Counted from the first letter of the stretch, positions 9,220 through 19,629 are shown. The stretch is DNA of 64,000 bases from an uncultured Flavobacteriales bacterium (GCA_905479915.1 CAJQOH010000035.1:1-64000); one strand, 5' to 3'. Translations and numbers: made by a program. The notes: generated by a model from the letters alone, not told the origin.

Positions 9220-11809
9220 TTATTTTGTGCGTAACGGCACCTTTCTCATTAGTGATTTTCACAAAATAAACTCCGTTAGTTAGGCTACTTAAATCTATTT
9301 TAGTTTGTTTATTTCTAACAGTTTTATTGAGGATACTTTTACCCAATAAATCTAAGATTTCAATTGTAGTATTTTCAGTTGAATTGTTTCCTAAATTTAT
9401 CGTTATGCTATTTTTAGTAGGGTTGGGGTAAATAGATGTGTTGTTCAGGTTATTTTCTTTTATACTTACTGCCGGTTCTTCTCCTTCATAAACCCAAATA
9501 TTGTCTAGGTATAAATTGTTACCGCTTCTACTAAACGTTTCAAACTTTATAATTACATCATTATTGGCATAAGCTGTTACATCTATGTATTCAGTTCTCC
9601 AATGGTCAGGGTGTTGAGGAATCCAATTGGCTGTAACGGTATCATTTGTTTCTAGATTCGCGCCTCCTTTTTTATAAATTTCTGTAAAACTATCTCCACA
9701 ATCTGTAGAAATTGAAACGCTCATTGTATCAGCAATAACTGCAACAATCATTTGGTAAGCGATATCAAATCTTATATACAAAGAATCTTGAGCTGGTAAT
9801 GAAATTTGAGTAGTAATTAACTCGTCTATTTGAGAAGATCCAGCATAATTAAACATTTGCATTGTTGCAGAATAACTACTGTTTGTTAATCCTTGGGTTG
9901 CGGTAGTATCCCATGTAATATCTCCATCAGAATTAGAGATTAACCATTCAGAACTATCGATTCTCATGTTCTCAAAATCTTCGGAATAAGGGAGTGTTGC
10001 ACTATTTTCTCTGATGTTAAATCGTTGTATTCTTTGATTGTTTATATAATCACATTCAATATCATTAGTGTCAATAATAGCTTTAGCTTTAAGTTCGTAA
10101 TCACCATAATTTAAGGCTGTTATGCTTGGCAGACTAATTAAAGTTGTATCTCCAGGTATGAGTGTTCCTGCCCAATTAAAATTGTTTACAGTTTCATTGT
10201 TTAATTGATATTCTATTAAAGCACTAGTAATTGTACTATCGCCTTTATTTTCAATAATGATTTTTGGAGTAATTGTTTGAGAGCATTTAAAATCAGTTGT
10301 AGGACTGATAATTTCACTAACAGTAATATCATATTTAAATTGGTTTGGAGGAGTGGGAGTATAAGTTAAAGCTAAATGATTGAATGCAGCCAATACATCT
10401 ATCATACCTCTACCATAAGTATTATCTTCTCCAGCAACACCAAGATCTACGGCAGTGTTATATAGGGCCAATAAAATTTCTTCGCCACTCACATTCGGAA
10501 AGGCTTCTTTTAATAAAAGAACAGCTCCTGTTGCATGCGGTCCTGCCATAGAGGTTCCGTTGTATGCTGCATAGTTGTTTTGATCTACAGCAGATCTAAC
10601 ATTTAACCCTGGAGCCACAACTTCTGGCTTAATTTTTAACGGACCTGCTGGTAAGTTGCATATTGTAGGACCATGACTAGAAAAACCAGTTATTGGAAAT
10701 GTAGGGTCTGCACCATTAACTGCTCCAACTGTAAAAGTATTTACTAATCCAGTACTTACATATTGAGGTTGACCTATTGTGGTATCAGCTGGACCTTCAT
10801 TTCCTGCAGAAAAAACATTCGCTATTCCGGCAGTTTCTAAGGCATCAAATATTTGGGTAACATAACCAGCACAAATAGAAGTGTCTTTATGTATATCTAT
10901 TCCCCAAGAATTATTAATTGCATCCGGAATATCATCTGTAGTAGTTGTATCTCCATCAGGGTTCAGCGCAAATTCAAATACATTTATATAAACAGGTAAT
11001 GGTTTAATGTCGGCTATATTTGTTACGATTGGGTCTGTAGCTAGTACATAGGCATTAAATGCAACACCAATGGTGTCACTTGTTAATGGGTCTAAACCTA
11101 AAACTGTACCAATGGTATGTGTTCCGTGTGATCCGTTTTTATCTACAGGAGTAGAAGAGTCAACTGCGTACCAGGCTTGATTGATAGTTTGGTAGTTTCC
11201 CAACCAATTATCAGAAATAGCCGGGTGATTAGTCCAAATACCTGTGTCATAACTGAAGTACTTTCTTCCTTTTCCGGTATATCCCATAGCCCATAATGCA
11301 GGGGCATTTATAGCAGCTAAGCCTGGTTCAATTCCTCCAACAGCTTTTGAAGAAGAGCTAATTCCTTCTTGGAATTCTGCAGGTTTTATTTTGAAATGAT
11401 CATATTCTTCTATGTAATCTATTTCGGCAATGTAACTTAATTCTTCTATTATACTTTTTGTAGCAGAAATACTCATCATATTAATGAGCCAGTATCGCTC
11501 GTATGATTCAACTTTGTTTGGTTTACTGTTTAAGAGTTTAACAATTGGGTCTTGAGAAGCATCTGCCAATTGCATTGATTTACGAATAACAATTTTCGCT
11601 CTTTCACCTATAGGGGTATTATTTGTTTTAAATTTTAAATTCAATAAACCATGATGAACTTGATCTGTAAATACGATGTTAACTTTTATAAATTCTGACG
11701 GATTTAAAGCATTTAATTTTTGATTTAAACTATTTTCAATTACAGCTGACTGACTAAAAGAGCTTAGTTGTAGTAGTGTAAATCCAATGATCAATAAAAG
11801 TTTTTTCAT
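9209..11809 (-). CDS. Subtilisin-family (S8) serine protease with T9SS type A tail
   Basis: An 866-residue secreted protease begins with a signal peptide ending in SSFSQ (about residue 20). A pro-region follows to about residue 160, then the S8 domain with its triad: Asp188 ('SYDTG'), His228 ('GSHGTHT') and Ser420 ('NGTSMAGPHA'). A CARDB-like/jelly-roll region comes next (about 490-770). The last 80 residues form the type A sorting domain ('IYPNPTKNSITINL' through 'NGVYFVKITNEKG'). This predicts export by the type IX system and cleavage of the tail by the sortase-like PorU. It is a typical extracellular nutrient protease of the phylum. Confidence 0.95.
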   Translation of the reverse strand: MKKLLLIIGFTLLQLSSFSQSAVIENSLNQKLNALNPSEFIKVNIVFTDQVHHGLLNLKFKTNNTPIGERAKIVIRKSMQLADASQDPIVKLLNSKPNKVESYERYWLINMMSISATKSIIEELSYIAEIDYIEEYDHFKIKPAEFQEGISSSSKAVGGIEPGLAAINAPALWAMGYTGKGRKYFSYDTGIWTNHPAISDNWLGNYQTINQAWYAVDSSTPVDKNGSHGTHTIGTVLGLDPLTSDTIGVAFNAYVLATDPIVTNIADIKPLPVYINVFEFALNPDGDTTTTDDIPDAINNSWGIDIHKDTSICAGYVTQIFDALETAGIANVFSAGNEGPADTTIGQPQYVSTGLVNTFTVGAVNGADPTFPITGFSSHGPTICNLPAGPLKIKPEVVAPGLNVRSAVDQNNYAAYNGTSMAGPHATGAVLLLKEAFPNVSGEEILLALYNTAVDLGVAGEDNTYGRGMIDVLAAFNHLALTYTPTPPNQFKYDITVSEIISPTTDFKCSQTITPKIIIENKGDSTITSALIEYQLNNETVNNFNWAGTLIPGDTTLISLPSITALNYGDYELKAKAIIDTNDIECDYINNQRIQRFNIRENSATLPYSEDFENMRIDSSEWLISNSDGDITWDTTATQGLTNSSYSATMQMFNYAGSSQIDELITTQISLPAQDSLYIRFDIAYQMIVAVIADTMSVSISTDCGDSFTEIYKKGGANLETNDTVTANWIPQHPDHWRTEYIDVTAYANNDVIIKFETFSRSGNNLYLDNIWVYEGEEPAVSIKENNLNNTSIYPNPTKNSITINLGNNSTENTTIEILDLLGKSILNKTVRNKQTKIDLSSLTNGVYFVKITNEKGAVTHKIIKH

Positions 11810-11945
11810 AGCTAAAATTTATTCATCAAAAGTACCAAATTAAAAGAGGGCTAAGGGTTTATTTAACTACTGATTATCAACAATCTAAAACAAAAGTTCC
11901 TTTTTTGGCATAGCTTTTGAAAGTTGATTGTTAAAATTAAAAGTT

Positions 11946-12461
11946 ATGAGACGTATTAAATTAATGTTAGCAATTATTGCCCCTTTGTTTTTTACAAGCT
12001 GTATTGTTGTGGATAACAGTCCAGGGCCAAATGGGAGAGATGGAAATGCTTATTTTGGAGTAGATTATGAACGTAGAGCTCCTTATAGTTATTGGGACAA
12101 TAATAGTTCAATTCCTTTTAACCCAATATTAGGAGAGTATTATTTAACACGTCCGGGAATTTATGACTTTGAGTATTTCATAAATCCTTATGACTATTAT
12201 TATGGTACTTATGAAGTTTATATTAATAGAGGAGGTTTGGGAGGGGCTCATGGAGAACCTGGATTTGACGGACTCGATACTTATTTGATGTTTATTGCAG
12301 ATCCTGATGGGTACCATTTACATGGGGATAGTTTTAAAACTGGAGGAAGTGAACCAATAGTTATAGAGCAAAAAACGGATAAATACAATTATAAGATTAC
12401 GATACAAAAAGGCAATGTGAATACAAGAGATGCAAAGCCACCAAAGTACTCAAGTAATTAA
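11946..12461 (+). CDS. Putative lipoprotein, function unknown
   Basis: A 171-residue protein starts MRRIKLMLAII and has a Bacteroidota lipobox ending FFTSC, predicting a lipid-anchored envelope protein. I prefer the ATG at 11946 over an upstream in-frame TTG at 11928, because it directly precedes the signal peptide. The mature part is rich in Gly, Tyr and Asp (for example 'GPNGRDGNAYFGVDYE'), with no recognised domain. The gene is single and ends just before a clear terminator hairpin. Confidence 0.75.
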   Translation: MRRIKLMLAIIAPLFFTSCIVVDNSPGPNGRDGNAYFGVDYERRAPYSYWDNNSSIPFNPILGEYYLTRPGIYDFEYFINPYDYYYGTYEVYINRGGLGGAHGEPGFDGLDTYLMFIADPDGYHLHGDSFKTGGSEPIVIEQKTDKYNYKITIQKGNVNTRDAKPPKYSSN

Positions 12462-12491
12462 GATAGTTTTTAGTGTAAGTTAAGTGTGATT

Positions 12492-12514
12492 AGGGGTGCG
12501 AAAGCATCCCTTTT
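12492..12514 (+). terminator. Intrinsic terminator with GAAA tetraloop
   Basis: AGGGGTGC-GAAA-GCATCCCTTTT forms a seven- to eight-pair stem (one G-T pair) capped by a GNRA loop and followed by a T run. It lies 30 bases after the lipoprotein stop and just beyond the stop of the convergent DUF493 gene. Confidence 0.7.
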
Positions 12515-12517
12515 CTA

Positions 12518-12790
12518 TTATAATGAAATAATTCCTTCAATACCTTCTGCTCTTTTGTAAGTAGCAATTACTTCTTCTGGAGACATCATAACTTCTTTGG
12601 CAGAAATACTAATGAACTTATTGCTTTTTGATTGGCGTGTAGTGATTTGAGCTTCATTCCCGAATATGGCTTCTACCAATGCTAATTTTTGATTGTCAGA
12701 AGGAATGATGAACTTGAATAAATAAGGTTGTGGCCATCCACCTTGTTCTTCTAGTTTCTCTCTAAGGTTAGCGTAAATATCTTCTGCCAT
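12518..12790 (-). CDS. DUF493 family (YbeD-like) small protein
   Basis: This 90-residue protein has the compact alpha/beta DUF493 pattern: 'YLFKFIIPSDNQKLALVEAIF' spread over 23-44, a central basic 'SKSNKFISISAKEVM' strand, and 'SPEEVIATYKRAEGIEGIISL' at the end. The family resembles ACT-like regulatory folds; the cellular role is not firmly known. It marks the right end of the ordinary chromosomal block before the lanthipeptide island. Confidence 0.88.
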   Translation of the reverse strand: MAEDIYANLREKLEEQGGWPQPYLFKFIIPSDNQKLALVEAIFGNEAQITTRQSKSNKFISISAKEVMMSPEEVIATYKRAEGIEGIISL

Positions 12791-13251
12791 TGTATAATTT
12801 TAAGTACCCTCGATGGGACAGTTGTCGAACCAATTTGATAAAGATTTGAAGAAGTTATCAGAGCTTTATCATTGTTTAAAGGTTGCTAGTTAATTTTTTA
12901 TAGATTCAAACTATTTTTAAATATAGTTAAAGTTATTTTAAGAATTAATCCTAATTGTGAATAGATAAATTGATGAAATAAAATATATGTAGAAAAGAAC
13001 AGATAGTTACTACAGAGAAGTGCTCGTCAATTAGGTTTATAACTAAACTTGATAAATAAAATATCTAAAGTAAAAGGAAAATAGCAGAAGTATAAAACAA
13101 CGACTATTGTATGCAATATTATAAAATCCCTGGAAACAATTTCGTTTTTATTCAAGAAAATAAAATCCTTTAACAGGGGAAAGTATTTCTTCTAGAAATA
13201 CTGATAACAAACATGTCTTTTATAAATTAAACCTTTTGAAATTATAATATA
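12791..13251. other. 461-base gap with no supported gene
   Basis: AT-rich sequence between the DUF493 gene and the first lanthipeptide precursor. The only ORFs are tiny (for example a 20-codon one near 13110). A perfect stem-loop at 13182-13202 is listed separately. This is a plausible island boundary, but no direct repeat or attachment site could be identified. Confidence 0.6.
13182..13202 (-). terminator. Stem-loop downstream of lanA1, possible terminator
   Basis: AGTATTTC-TTCTA-GAAATACT is a perfect 8-bp stem with a 5-base loop. It lies about 50 bases beyond the precursor stop on the minus strand. Only a weak T-rich run follows, so termination or transcript protection are both possible. 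Confidence 0.4.
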
Positions 13252-13533
13252 TTAATTAGACGAGCTAAAACTATAAGAACTATAAGAAACAGCACCTCCA
13301 GAATAACTTCCACCATTATATACTTGTATAGTATCACCAGGGTTTGGAGGAGGACATAAGAAGTCAGTACTACTTACTGTTGCACATCCACCACCAGCAC
13401 AACAAGTACTACAACTTGTACAAGTTGTAGTTGGAGCAGCTCCAGCAACTACATTCATTTGTTCTCCTTCATTTAATTCTTCTAATCTTTCTTTATTGAT
13501 TGAAAGTTTTTTGTTCAATTTAAATTTTTTCAT
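13252..13533 (-). CDS. Class I lanthipeptide precursor 1 (Cys-rich core)
   Basis: A 93-residue peptide. Residues 1-31 look like a Bacteroidota class I leader: basic start 'MKKFKLNKKLSINKERLEEL', then 'GEQMNVVAGA', a double-glycine-type (AG/GA) end suited to a C39 peptidase. The core holds six Cys (38, 41, 44, 45, 50, 60) packed behind Thr/Ser ('TTTCTSCSTCC', 'GGGC'), ideal for short lanthionine rings. After Cys60 comes a Pro/Gly linker and then a Cys-free tail of Ser, Tyr and Gly ending SFSSSN. Altogether 21 Ser/Thr face six Cys, so many would remain dehydrated, untouched or otherwise processed. It is the last gene of the lanB1-lanC1-lanA1 run, 77 bases after lanC1. Confidence 0.85.
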   Translation of the reverse strand: MKKFKLNKKLSINKERLEELNEGEQMNVVAGAAPTTTCTSCSTCCAGGGCATVSSTDFLCPPPNPGDTIQVYNGGSYSGGAVSYSSYSFSSSN

Positions 13534-13610
13534 GAAATTTTTTTTAGTTAATAAATTAAATTAATTGTAGCAATGATATGAAAAAATATCGAGATAAAAA
13601 AAACAATTAC

Positions 13611-14804
13611 TTAACTTAGCAACAAACATTCGTCCCAAGAAGTAAGCTCTGTATTTAACATTGTTAAATACAATAATCCAATGCCAGAAGCCCCTTCCAG
13701 CAAGCCTGGAACAGCGACATATCCATCCCCTTCTTCTCCAGTAAAATGTTTAAACCCAGCGATTCCTTCAGGATATGATCTAATGTTTAAAGTATGATTA
13801 TACCAATAATTAGACGTTTCCATAAAAACGTTTTTATTGGTATAATCATACATCTTTTTATAGATATAAGCCGCCCCCATAGACCCATGACAAAAGTCGC
13901 TATCTATAATACTATTTTCTGTCGGATCAAGATTTTTAGTCGTATTTATTAAAATTTGAATTCCATAATCTTTATATGATGTATTTCCTATCATACTACC
14001 AACAAGAAATATACTATAACCAATTCCTAGATCACCATAACACCAAGCCAACCTCGAATTTATTGGCGTTTCAAATTCAGACACTCTATAAGGGAAAGTT
14101 GATCGAGAAAGAGTTCCTTTTGAATCGATATAGCGATAATAATTTATCATTCCATCTATAAGTTTTTTACAATCTTCCTTTAAAATTCCCAATGCAAATA
14201 ACTTAGCTAAAAAGGTTAATGTAGAGCCCATCCCATGAGCTAAACCAATATTTGTGGATTCTTTTAGATCTTTATTAAAATAAACATCAATCCAATAAAT
14301 CCTGTCTTCTTCAACGATTGAATACCTTTTCAACCCACTAACATAATAATTAAAAAACTCAATAGATTCTTTTTTAGTCGGATTATTAATAAAGTGCAAA
14401 CCAATTCCTGTTGCTCCACTCAACAATTCCAAACAATTCTCATCAACTTTTTTCTTTCCCTCTTTTAATAAAATAGTATCATAGCTATCAATAAACGAGA
14501 TATCTTCTTGATCCAATAATTGTAACTTATTTAAATGATTAAAAAGCCAAAATATTCCACTAATTCCATTTGAGAAAGAAGGCTCTAGATATCCATAATC
14601 TAACGCTTCGATTATTTTCTCTAGATTTTCTCCAACTATATTATAATATTTATCACTTTTTGTATTAAGATATAAATAAGCATAAAATAAAGTAATCCCA
14701 CTCAACCCCGTATATAGACTAACGTTTTTCTTATCTAAATAATTTTTCTCAATTAAATCGTCTCCTATCTCAATTATTATTTTTTCTATTTTTTCCTTAT
14801 TCAT
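13611..14804 (-). CDS. lanC: LanC-type lanthionine cyclase 1 (intact)
   Basis: This 397-residue protein has the LanC alpha-toroid repeats ('GLSGITLFYAY', 'NGISGIFWLF', 'GATGIGLHF', 'GASGIGLLYL'). The active-site residues are all present: His190 in 'GLAHG', zinc ligand Cys255 in 'AWCYG', and Cys305-His306 in 'FCHG'. LanC catalyses Michael addition of Cys thiols to dehydrated Ser/Thr, closing the lanthionine rings. It overlaps the end of lanB1 by 8 bases (translational coupling) and precedes precursor 1, so its natural substrate is probably that Cys-rich peptide. It ends with WDECLLLS, a tail motif shared with the LanC2 paralogue. Confidence 0.93.
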   Translation of the reverse strand: MNKEKIEKIIIEIGDDLIEKNYLDKKNVSLYTGLSGITLFYAYLYLNTKSDKYYNIVGENLEKIIEALDYGYLEPSFSNGISGIFWLFNHLNKLQLLDQEDISFIDSYDTILLKEGKKKVDENCLELLSGATGIGLHFINNPTKKESIEFFNYYVSGLKRYSIVEEDRIYWIDVYFNKDLKESTNIGLAHGMGSTLTFLAKLFALGILKEDCKKLIDGMINYYRYIDSKGTLSRSTFPYRVSEFETPINSRLAWCYGDLGIGYSIFLVGSMIGNTSYKDYGIQILINTTKNLDPTENSIIDSDFCHGSMGAAYIYKKMYDYTNKNVFMETSNYWYNHTLNIRSYPEGIAGFKHFTGEEGDGYVAVPGLLEGASGIGLLYLTMLNTELTSWDECLLLS

Positions 14805-17800
14805 GTTTGTTATATTTTAATCGTGCTACTTGAGATTTATAGTATTTACTTAAATAATAATAAATAACTAATTCTGTCTTTCTTTGATTTAATAGAAATA
14901 TTCTATTAATAGACATATGAATCAAACTTATAACTAACTCATTTAAATAGTTTATACTATAATTTTTAGATTTAATTCCGCTAATATTTTCAATCAACCA
15001 AGGGTGAGAAAAATATTCTTCTAAAATATTATCAATATCCAAAGAATCATTATTCTCTTGAAACACTTTATTAATAGTATCTGTGTAATATCTGTACTTT
15101 TTATCTAATGCGAGAGTATCAGGTTTATACAGATTAAATTCATTAACATAAGCATTAGACATTAATTCTAGAAGGGAAGATTTCCCTTCAATAGAATATC
15201 TAAATACTTCAAGTGTCTTATCTATTAGTTTAATTGCGTATTTCCATCTCATATGCCCATCATTTAGAGTCAAATTTTTCTCCAATAATTTTATTGTAAA
15301 AATACTATCGATATAAAATAGATTTTCAAATAAACCAATATCACCACCACCATATCTATAATATTCTTTTTTATAAGTATCAAAAATTACATCATAAATG
15401 GTTCGATTCTCTATTAAGGGATTAATTAATTGATATAAATCATCAATCACTTTTCCTCTCTCTGATAAATCATTAAGTTTTATTCTAAACCTAAGATGAT
15501 TATCTGAATCATAATACCTAATAAAAAACCAACTGTTAATTAGACTCTTTTTTTTGAAGTAATCCATTAATTTATTGAAATCTGATATAAGAAATTTTTC
15601 TAAAAATTTTGTTCCTCCATACAACCTGAAATAAATCCATTCAGATCCTAACATCTTTATTGAATTCTTATCATCAAGCAAAGATATCTTATCCAAATAA
15701 TTAATATTCGGAGTCACAATCGGATCATTTTTATGTAAAAAAGCTACAAAAGAATTCACATAAGAGTTTGACTTTTTTGATACAATATTTCCACCTTTAT
15801 CATAAATAAATTCCTTTATTATTATGGATTTGTTTTTCTTAAATTCATCTATAAAAATTTCTTGAGACAATTTATTTTCTAGATCTATTAGAAGTTCATT
15901 ATCTCCATCAACGATTAATATATGCCTTGGAATATTATACTTAGAACGTATTTTACTAATACCTCTATCATTTTTAATGACATCTAAATCATCACTATTT
16001 AAATTCCATGTAGCTTTTGATAAAATTAAATTACCATATCTAACTTCTGGTAAAACTTTAAAATATTGAGATAAATTTCCCCAATTAAAAGACAATGATT
16101 TTCTAATTCCCTGGGATTGAAGTTCTCCAAGAAATTTATATAGAGGGAATGATTTGTAATAATAATTATGGGCAGAGGAAACTCGTGGCAATATAAATTT
16201 ATTCAATCTTTTAGAACGAAGAAAAACTCTATTATCTATAACACTCACGTAAAGATCATTCAATGGTATTTGTTTTACACTTAGCTCATCATTATTTGAA
16301 TTTATGTTAATAATATAGTCATAATTCACCGTCCTACCCATCACGTTACCACCTCTTTTATCAGATAAGGCTACTACCTCTGCAACTATAAAATCAGGAT
16401 TTAAATACTTTTCTTTATCTTGTATTTTAGTAACAAATTCTTCACAATTACTGACTGTATTATGATACCTGGTAACTAAATTAGAAGCTGACTCACCTCC
16501 AACTCCAATAATTTCAATTTTTTCTTTCTTTTTATCTAACACATTAAACATACAGTAGAACGTGCTTGACAAGTCATCCCAGACTTCCTGTAAACTGCTT
16601 ATTAATTCATCTTTCAATTCTATGCTGTAGAGATTATTTCTATTCGCTTCAGTTAGTAATTGAAGTTTTATCTCTGTAATTTTATCTAAAGAGACTTTTA
16701 TATCATTTTTATGATTAGAGTTAACACCCTGAATCAAAGGGTTATTGTCTAATGTTGCTGCAGTATTTATTGCATAAGAGATACCAACATCTCCATCTAT
16801 TAGTTCTAATAGAGGTATTTCACTATCCTGATAGGATGATATAAACTTTGTTTTAAACTCTTCTAAGTCTGGATTTATCGGAGGGTATGATGAAAATTTA
16901 TTTAAAATAGTAATACCTTTTAATAGTTTCTTTTGTATAGATGCATCTAATTTGAAATTCGAAATTTCAAGAGTTAATTCTATATGGAAAAAATTATTGC
17001 CATCTATATTATTATCAAATAGTTTAAATCTATCAATAATATTTTGGTAATCAGAAACATTATTTATTACATTCTTATCAAACCGATCTAATTCATTAAA
17101 AGTAAAATCAAGATTATTCTTTAGTAAATCTATGTCATCATCTTTTTTATATTTTTTTAATTCTATTTTTAATTTATCTTGGTAATGTGTATTTAATAGT
17201 GATGCTTTAATACTTGTAGTAAGAAAGTCATTTTTAATTAAGTCTTTGAGATATGAATCTGCCTCTTCCTGATCTATTCCATTTTCTATTAAATTATTTA
17301 ATAGATTCTCAAATTTTATACCTTGACCTGCACATTTTAACAATATGTGTTCTAAAACTTCATCCACTTGAATTTTACTAGTAGCAAAATTCAAATCATT
17401 TTTTTTCTCATATGTCTCTATATACCTGTAATAATTATCTTTAACATAAATTGTGTTGTTTGGGAAAACTATTACCTCATTTATGAAGGATGAATTTAGA
17501 AGGAAATCACTAATTTTATACAAAAAATGATAATCTAAGAAAGTTCTTCTACCATGTTTTTCATTAAATTGGAAATTATCTGAGGCATCTTCATTCCAAG
17601 AGCCTATTGTACATCCGCTGAATAATCCAAACGGGATATTTCTCGAATATGACCGTAAATAGTATTTGTACAGTATAGATTTAATTTTATAATACTCCTT
17701 TTTATCTTTTCTTTTTATAACAGATAAATCTAGATATTTCCTATAAAGACTTGGAGAGGCATTATATAGTGCCTCCTTAAAATAAGGAGAATCCATTGTC

Positions 17801-17907
17801 TCTTCAAACTTATCTTCATATAACCTATCATTAAATGAAAAAAAAGGAACCCTTAAAAGCACTTCATTAAAGAAAGAGTAATTCATCTTTGGCATTTTAC
17901 TTTTCAT
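14797..17907 (-). CDS. lanB: LanB lantibiotic dehydratase 1
   Basis: A 1036-residue full-length LanB contains both the N-terminal glutamylation domain and the C-terminal elimination (SpaB-C/thiopeptide-type) domain. The N-terminus 'RVPFFSFN' followed by 'ASPSLYRKY' and 'RNIPFGLFSGCTIG' (about 80-105) is the classic opening of Lant_dehydr_N. The C-terminal domain starts near 745 with 'GSEWIYFRLYGGTKFLEKFL' and continues 'WFFIRYYDSDNHLRFRIKL'. LanB uses glutamyl-tRNA to glutamylate Ser/Thr and then eliminates glutamate to give Dha/Dhb. It is the first gene of the minus-strand unit, 90 bases from the divergent S41 gene. Base composition is very AT-rich. Confidence 0.93.
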   Translation of the reverse strand: MKSKMPKMNYSFFNEVLLRVPFFSFNDRLYEDKFEETMDSPYFKEALYNASPSLYRKYLDLSVIKRKDKKEYYKIKSILYKYYLRSYSRNIPFGLFSGCTIGSWNEDASDNFQFNEKHGRRTFLDYHFLYKISDFLLNSSFINEVIVFPNNTIYVKDNYYRYIETYEKKNDLNFATSKIQVDEVLEHILLKCAGQGIKFENLLNNLIENGIDQEEADSYLKDLIKNDFLTTSIKASLLNTHYQDKLKIELKKYKKDDDIDLLKNNLDFTFNELDRFDKNVINNVSDYQNIIDRFKLFDNNIDGNNFFHIELTLEISNFKLDASIQKKLLKGITILNKFSSYPPINPDLEEFKTKFISSYQDSEIPLLELIDGDVGISYAINTAATLDNNPLIQGVNSNHKNDIKVSLDKITEIKLQLLTEANRNNLYSIELKDELISSLQEVWDDLSSTFYCMFNVLDKKKEKIEIIGVGGESASNLVTRYHNTVSNCEEFVTKIQDKEKYLNPDFIVAEVVALSDKRGGNVMGRTVNYDYIININSNNDELSVKQIPLNDLYVSVIDNRVFLRSKRLNKFILPRVSSAHNYYYKSFPLYKFLGELQSQGIRKSLSFNWGNLSQYFKVLPEVRYGNLILSKATWNLNSDDLDVIKNDRGISKIRSKYNIPRHILIVDGDNELLIDLENKLSQEIFIDEFKKNKSIIIKEFIYDKGGNIVSKKSNSYVNSFVAFLHKNDPIVTPNINYLDKISLLDDKNSIKMLGSEWIYFRLYGGTKFLEKFLISDFNKLMDYFKKKSLINSWFFIRYYDSDNHLRFRIKLNDLSERGKVIDDLYQLINPLIENRTIYDVIFDTYKKEYYRYGGGDIGLFENLFYIDSIFTIKLLEKNLTLNDGHMRWKYAIKLIDKTLEVFRYSIEGKSSLLELMSNAYVNEFNLYKPDTLALDKKYRYYTDTINKVFQENNDSLDIDNILEEYFSHPWLIENISGIKSKNYSINYLNELVISLIHMSINRIFLLNQRKTELVIYYYLSKYYKSQVARLKYNKHE

Positions 17908-17997
17908 ATATTCTGTTGAAATTTATTTTTTTCTTAGATTGCAAAATAATTAAATATATTGAACAATATAGCACCTTTATTCACATTATATTAAGCC

Positions 17998-19629
17998 ATG
18001 AAATTTATTATTCTATTTGTTTTTTCTTGTTTATTATTCAATAATATAAAAAGTCAAAACAAAGAAATCAATAATGAACAGTTAGAAGCTTTGTGTAAGG
18101 TTTGGGGATACATGAAATATTATGACCCTAACATTTCACAAGGTGTCACAAATTGGGATAGTCTATTAATTAATTGTTTACCCACATTTTATAACAAGGT
18201 TGATGAGAATACATTTAATCTAGCATTAAACAATTATATCCTTCCAAAAGAAAAATATTCCTCATGTAATAAAAACAACAGAGAATTAAATGAATTGAGA
18301 TGGATAAAAGAGTCTCAGTTAATTAATTCGAAAAATAAAAAAATATTATGGAGCAAATTATCAAAAAAAATAGCTTCAAAGCATTTTGTCAAAGTAAATG
18401 AAGTCTCTAAAAATTGTTTATTTCCTAATGAAGAAAGATTTAAGAATATATCTTTTCCTAATAAGGAATATCAATTACTTACATTATTTAGATATTGGAA
18501 TGCTATTAAATATTTCTATCCTTACAAACATTTAATGGATAAAAATTGGGACAAAGCGTTAAACACATACTTACCACTGTTTTATTCATGCTCTAATGAG
18601 GCTGAGTTTCACAAATTAACCTTTAGATTAACCACAGAACTTAGAGATACTCATGTGCAAACAGGCAGTAATGTTTTATCCCGAGAAATTGGTTATTACT
18701 TTGTCCCATTCAATTTAAGTTATATTGATAGTAGTTATATAATCACTTCATTTATTAGTGACTCTTTGAAAGAAAAATCTTCTTTTCAAATTGGAGATAT
18801 TATTCTTAGAAAAGATGAGATCTCAATTAGTGTTTTGGATTCAAATCTCAGGTCATTTTATAGGGCATCTAATAATCCTACAACAAATAAGTACATCTCA
18901 GACTGGATATTAAACGGGACAACAGAAAGTGTAAACCTGACAATTCAAAGAAATAAAGATACTTTGAGTTACAATACTCTAAGAATCTCTAGAACAAAAC
19001 ATCAAGCCATAACTAATAAAAAAAGAAAAGAGCCCCCTTTTAAGTTGATTGAAGAAAGTATCGGGTATATAAATATTGGTTCTCTTTATAATTACCAAAT
19101 AGATTCCATTTTTGAAGTTATTAATAAAACAAAGGCATTAATCATAGATTTACGAGAGTACCCTAATGAAACATATTATAAGTTATGCTCTAAGATCATA
19201 AAGGAAGATAGTCTGATTTTTGTAAAAATAAATAGTCCTAACATAGCTAAACCTGGAGTCTTTAATAATGAATTTACGTTACAAATAAATGGTAATCCTG
19301 ATAATTATTATAAAGGGGTTGTTGTCTTGCTTATAGATGAAAACACACAAAGTCAAGGCGAGTTTTCCGCTATGGCTTTGGAATTAGCACCAAACGTTGT
19401 TAAAATTGGAAGTCAAACTGCAGGAGCAGATGGTAATGTGAGTATAATAAATCTCCCTTTTGGAATAAGCACTTCTTTTTCAGGCTTATCAATTAGATAT
19501 CCAAATGGAGAAGAGACACAGCGTATTGGAATAGTTCCAGATATAGTTGTTGAGAAAAAGATTGAAGATATTCTAAAGAAAAAGGACACTGTTCTTCAAT
19601 ATGCAATTTCCTATATTAAAAATATATAA
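17998..19629 (+). CDS. Secreted S41 family serine peptidase
   Basis: A 543-residue protein with a signal peptide (1-19, 'LLFNNIKSQ'), tail-specific-protease build and family S41 active-site regions. 'DENTQSQGEFSAMALE' carries the nucleophilic Ser, and 'VKIGSQTAGADGN' is the region of the catalytic Lys/Gly turn. A PDZ-like stretch lies around 230-320. Two 'W-x-Y-MKYYDPN / YWNAIKYFYPY' segments near 35 and 165 are typical of Bacteroidota S41 proteins. The LanC2 ORF starts at the very next base after its stop, so the two are co-translated. A role in processing or degrading the lanthipeptide, or in immunity, is inference from position. Confidence 0.85.
   Translation: MKFIILFVFSCLLFNNIKSQNKEINNEQLEALCKVWGYMKYYDPNISQGVTNWDSLLINCLPTFYNKVDENTFNLALNNYILPKEKYSSCNKNNRELNELRWIKESQLINSKNKKILWSKLSKKIASKHFVKVNEVSKNCLFPNEERFKNISFPNKEYQLLTLFRYWNAIKYFYPYKHLMDKNWDKALNTYLPLFYSCSNEAEFHKLTFRLTTELRDTHVQTGSNVLSREIGYYFVPFNLSYIDSSYIITSFISDSLKEKSSFQIGDIILRKDEISISVLDSNLRSFYRASNNPTTNKYISDWILNGTTESVNLTIQRNKDTLSYNTLRISRTKHQAITNKKRKEPPFKLIEESIGYINIGSLYNYQIDSIFEVINKTKALIIDLREYPNETYYKLCSKIIKEDSLIFVKINSPNIAKPGVFNNEFTLQINGNPDNYYKGVVVLLIDENTQSQGEFSAMALELAPNVVKIGSQTAGADGNVSIINLPFGISTSFSGLSIRYPNGEETQRIGIVPDIVVEKKIEDILKKKDTVLQYAISYIKNI

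Noticed and set aside
13110-13172. 20-codon ORF (starting MQYYKIPGNNF) in the gap before lanA1
   Set aside because: Too short, no leader or core features, no visible promoter; could be a gene relic but cannot be supported.
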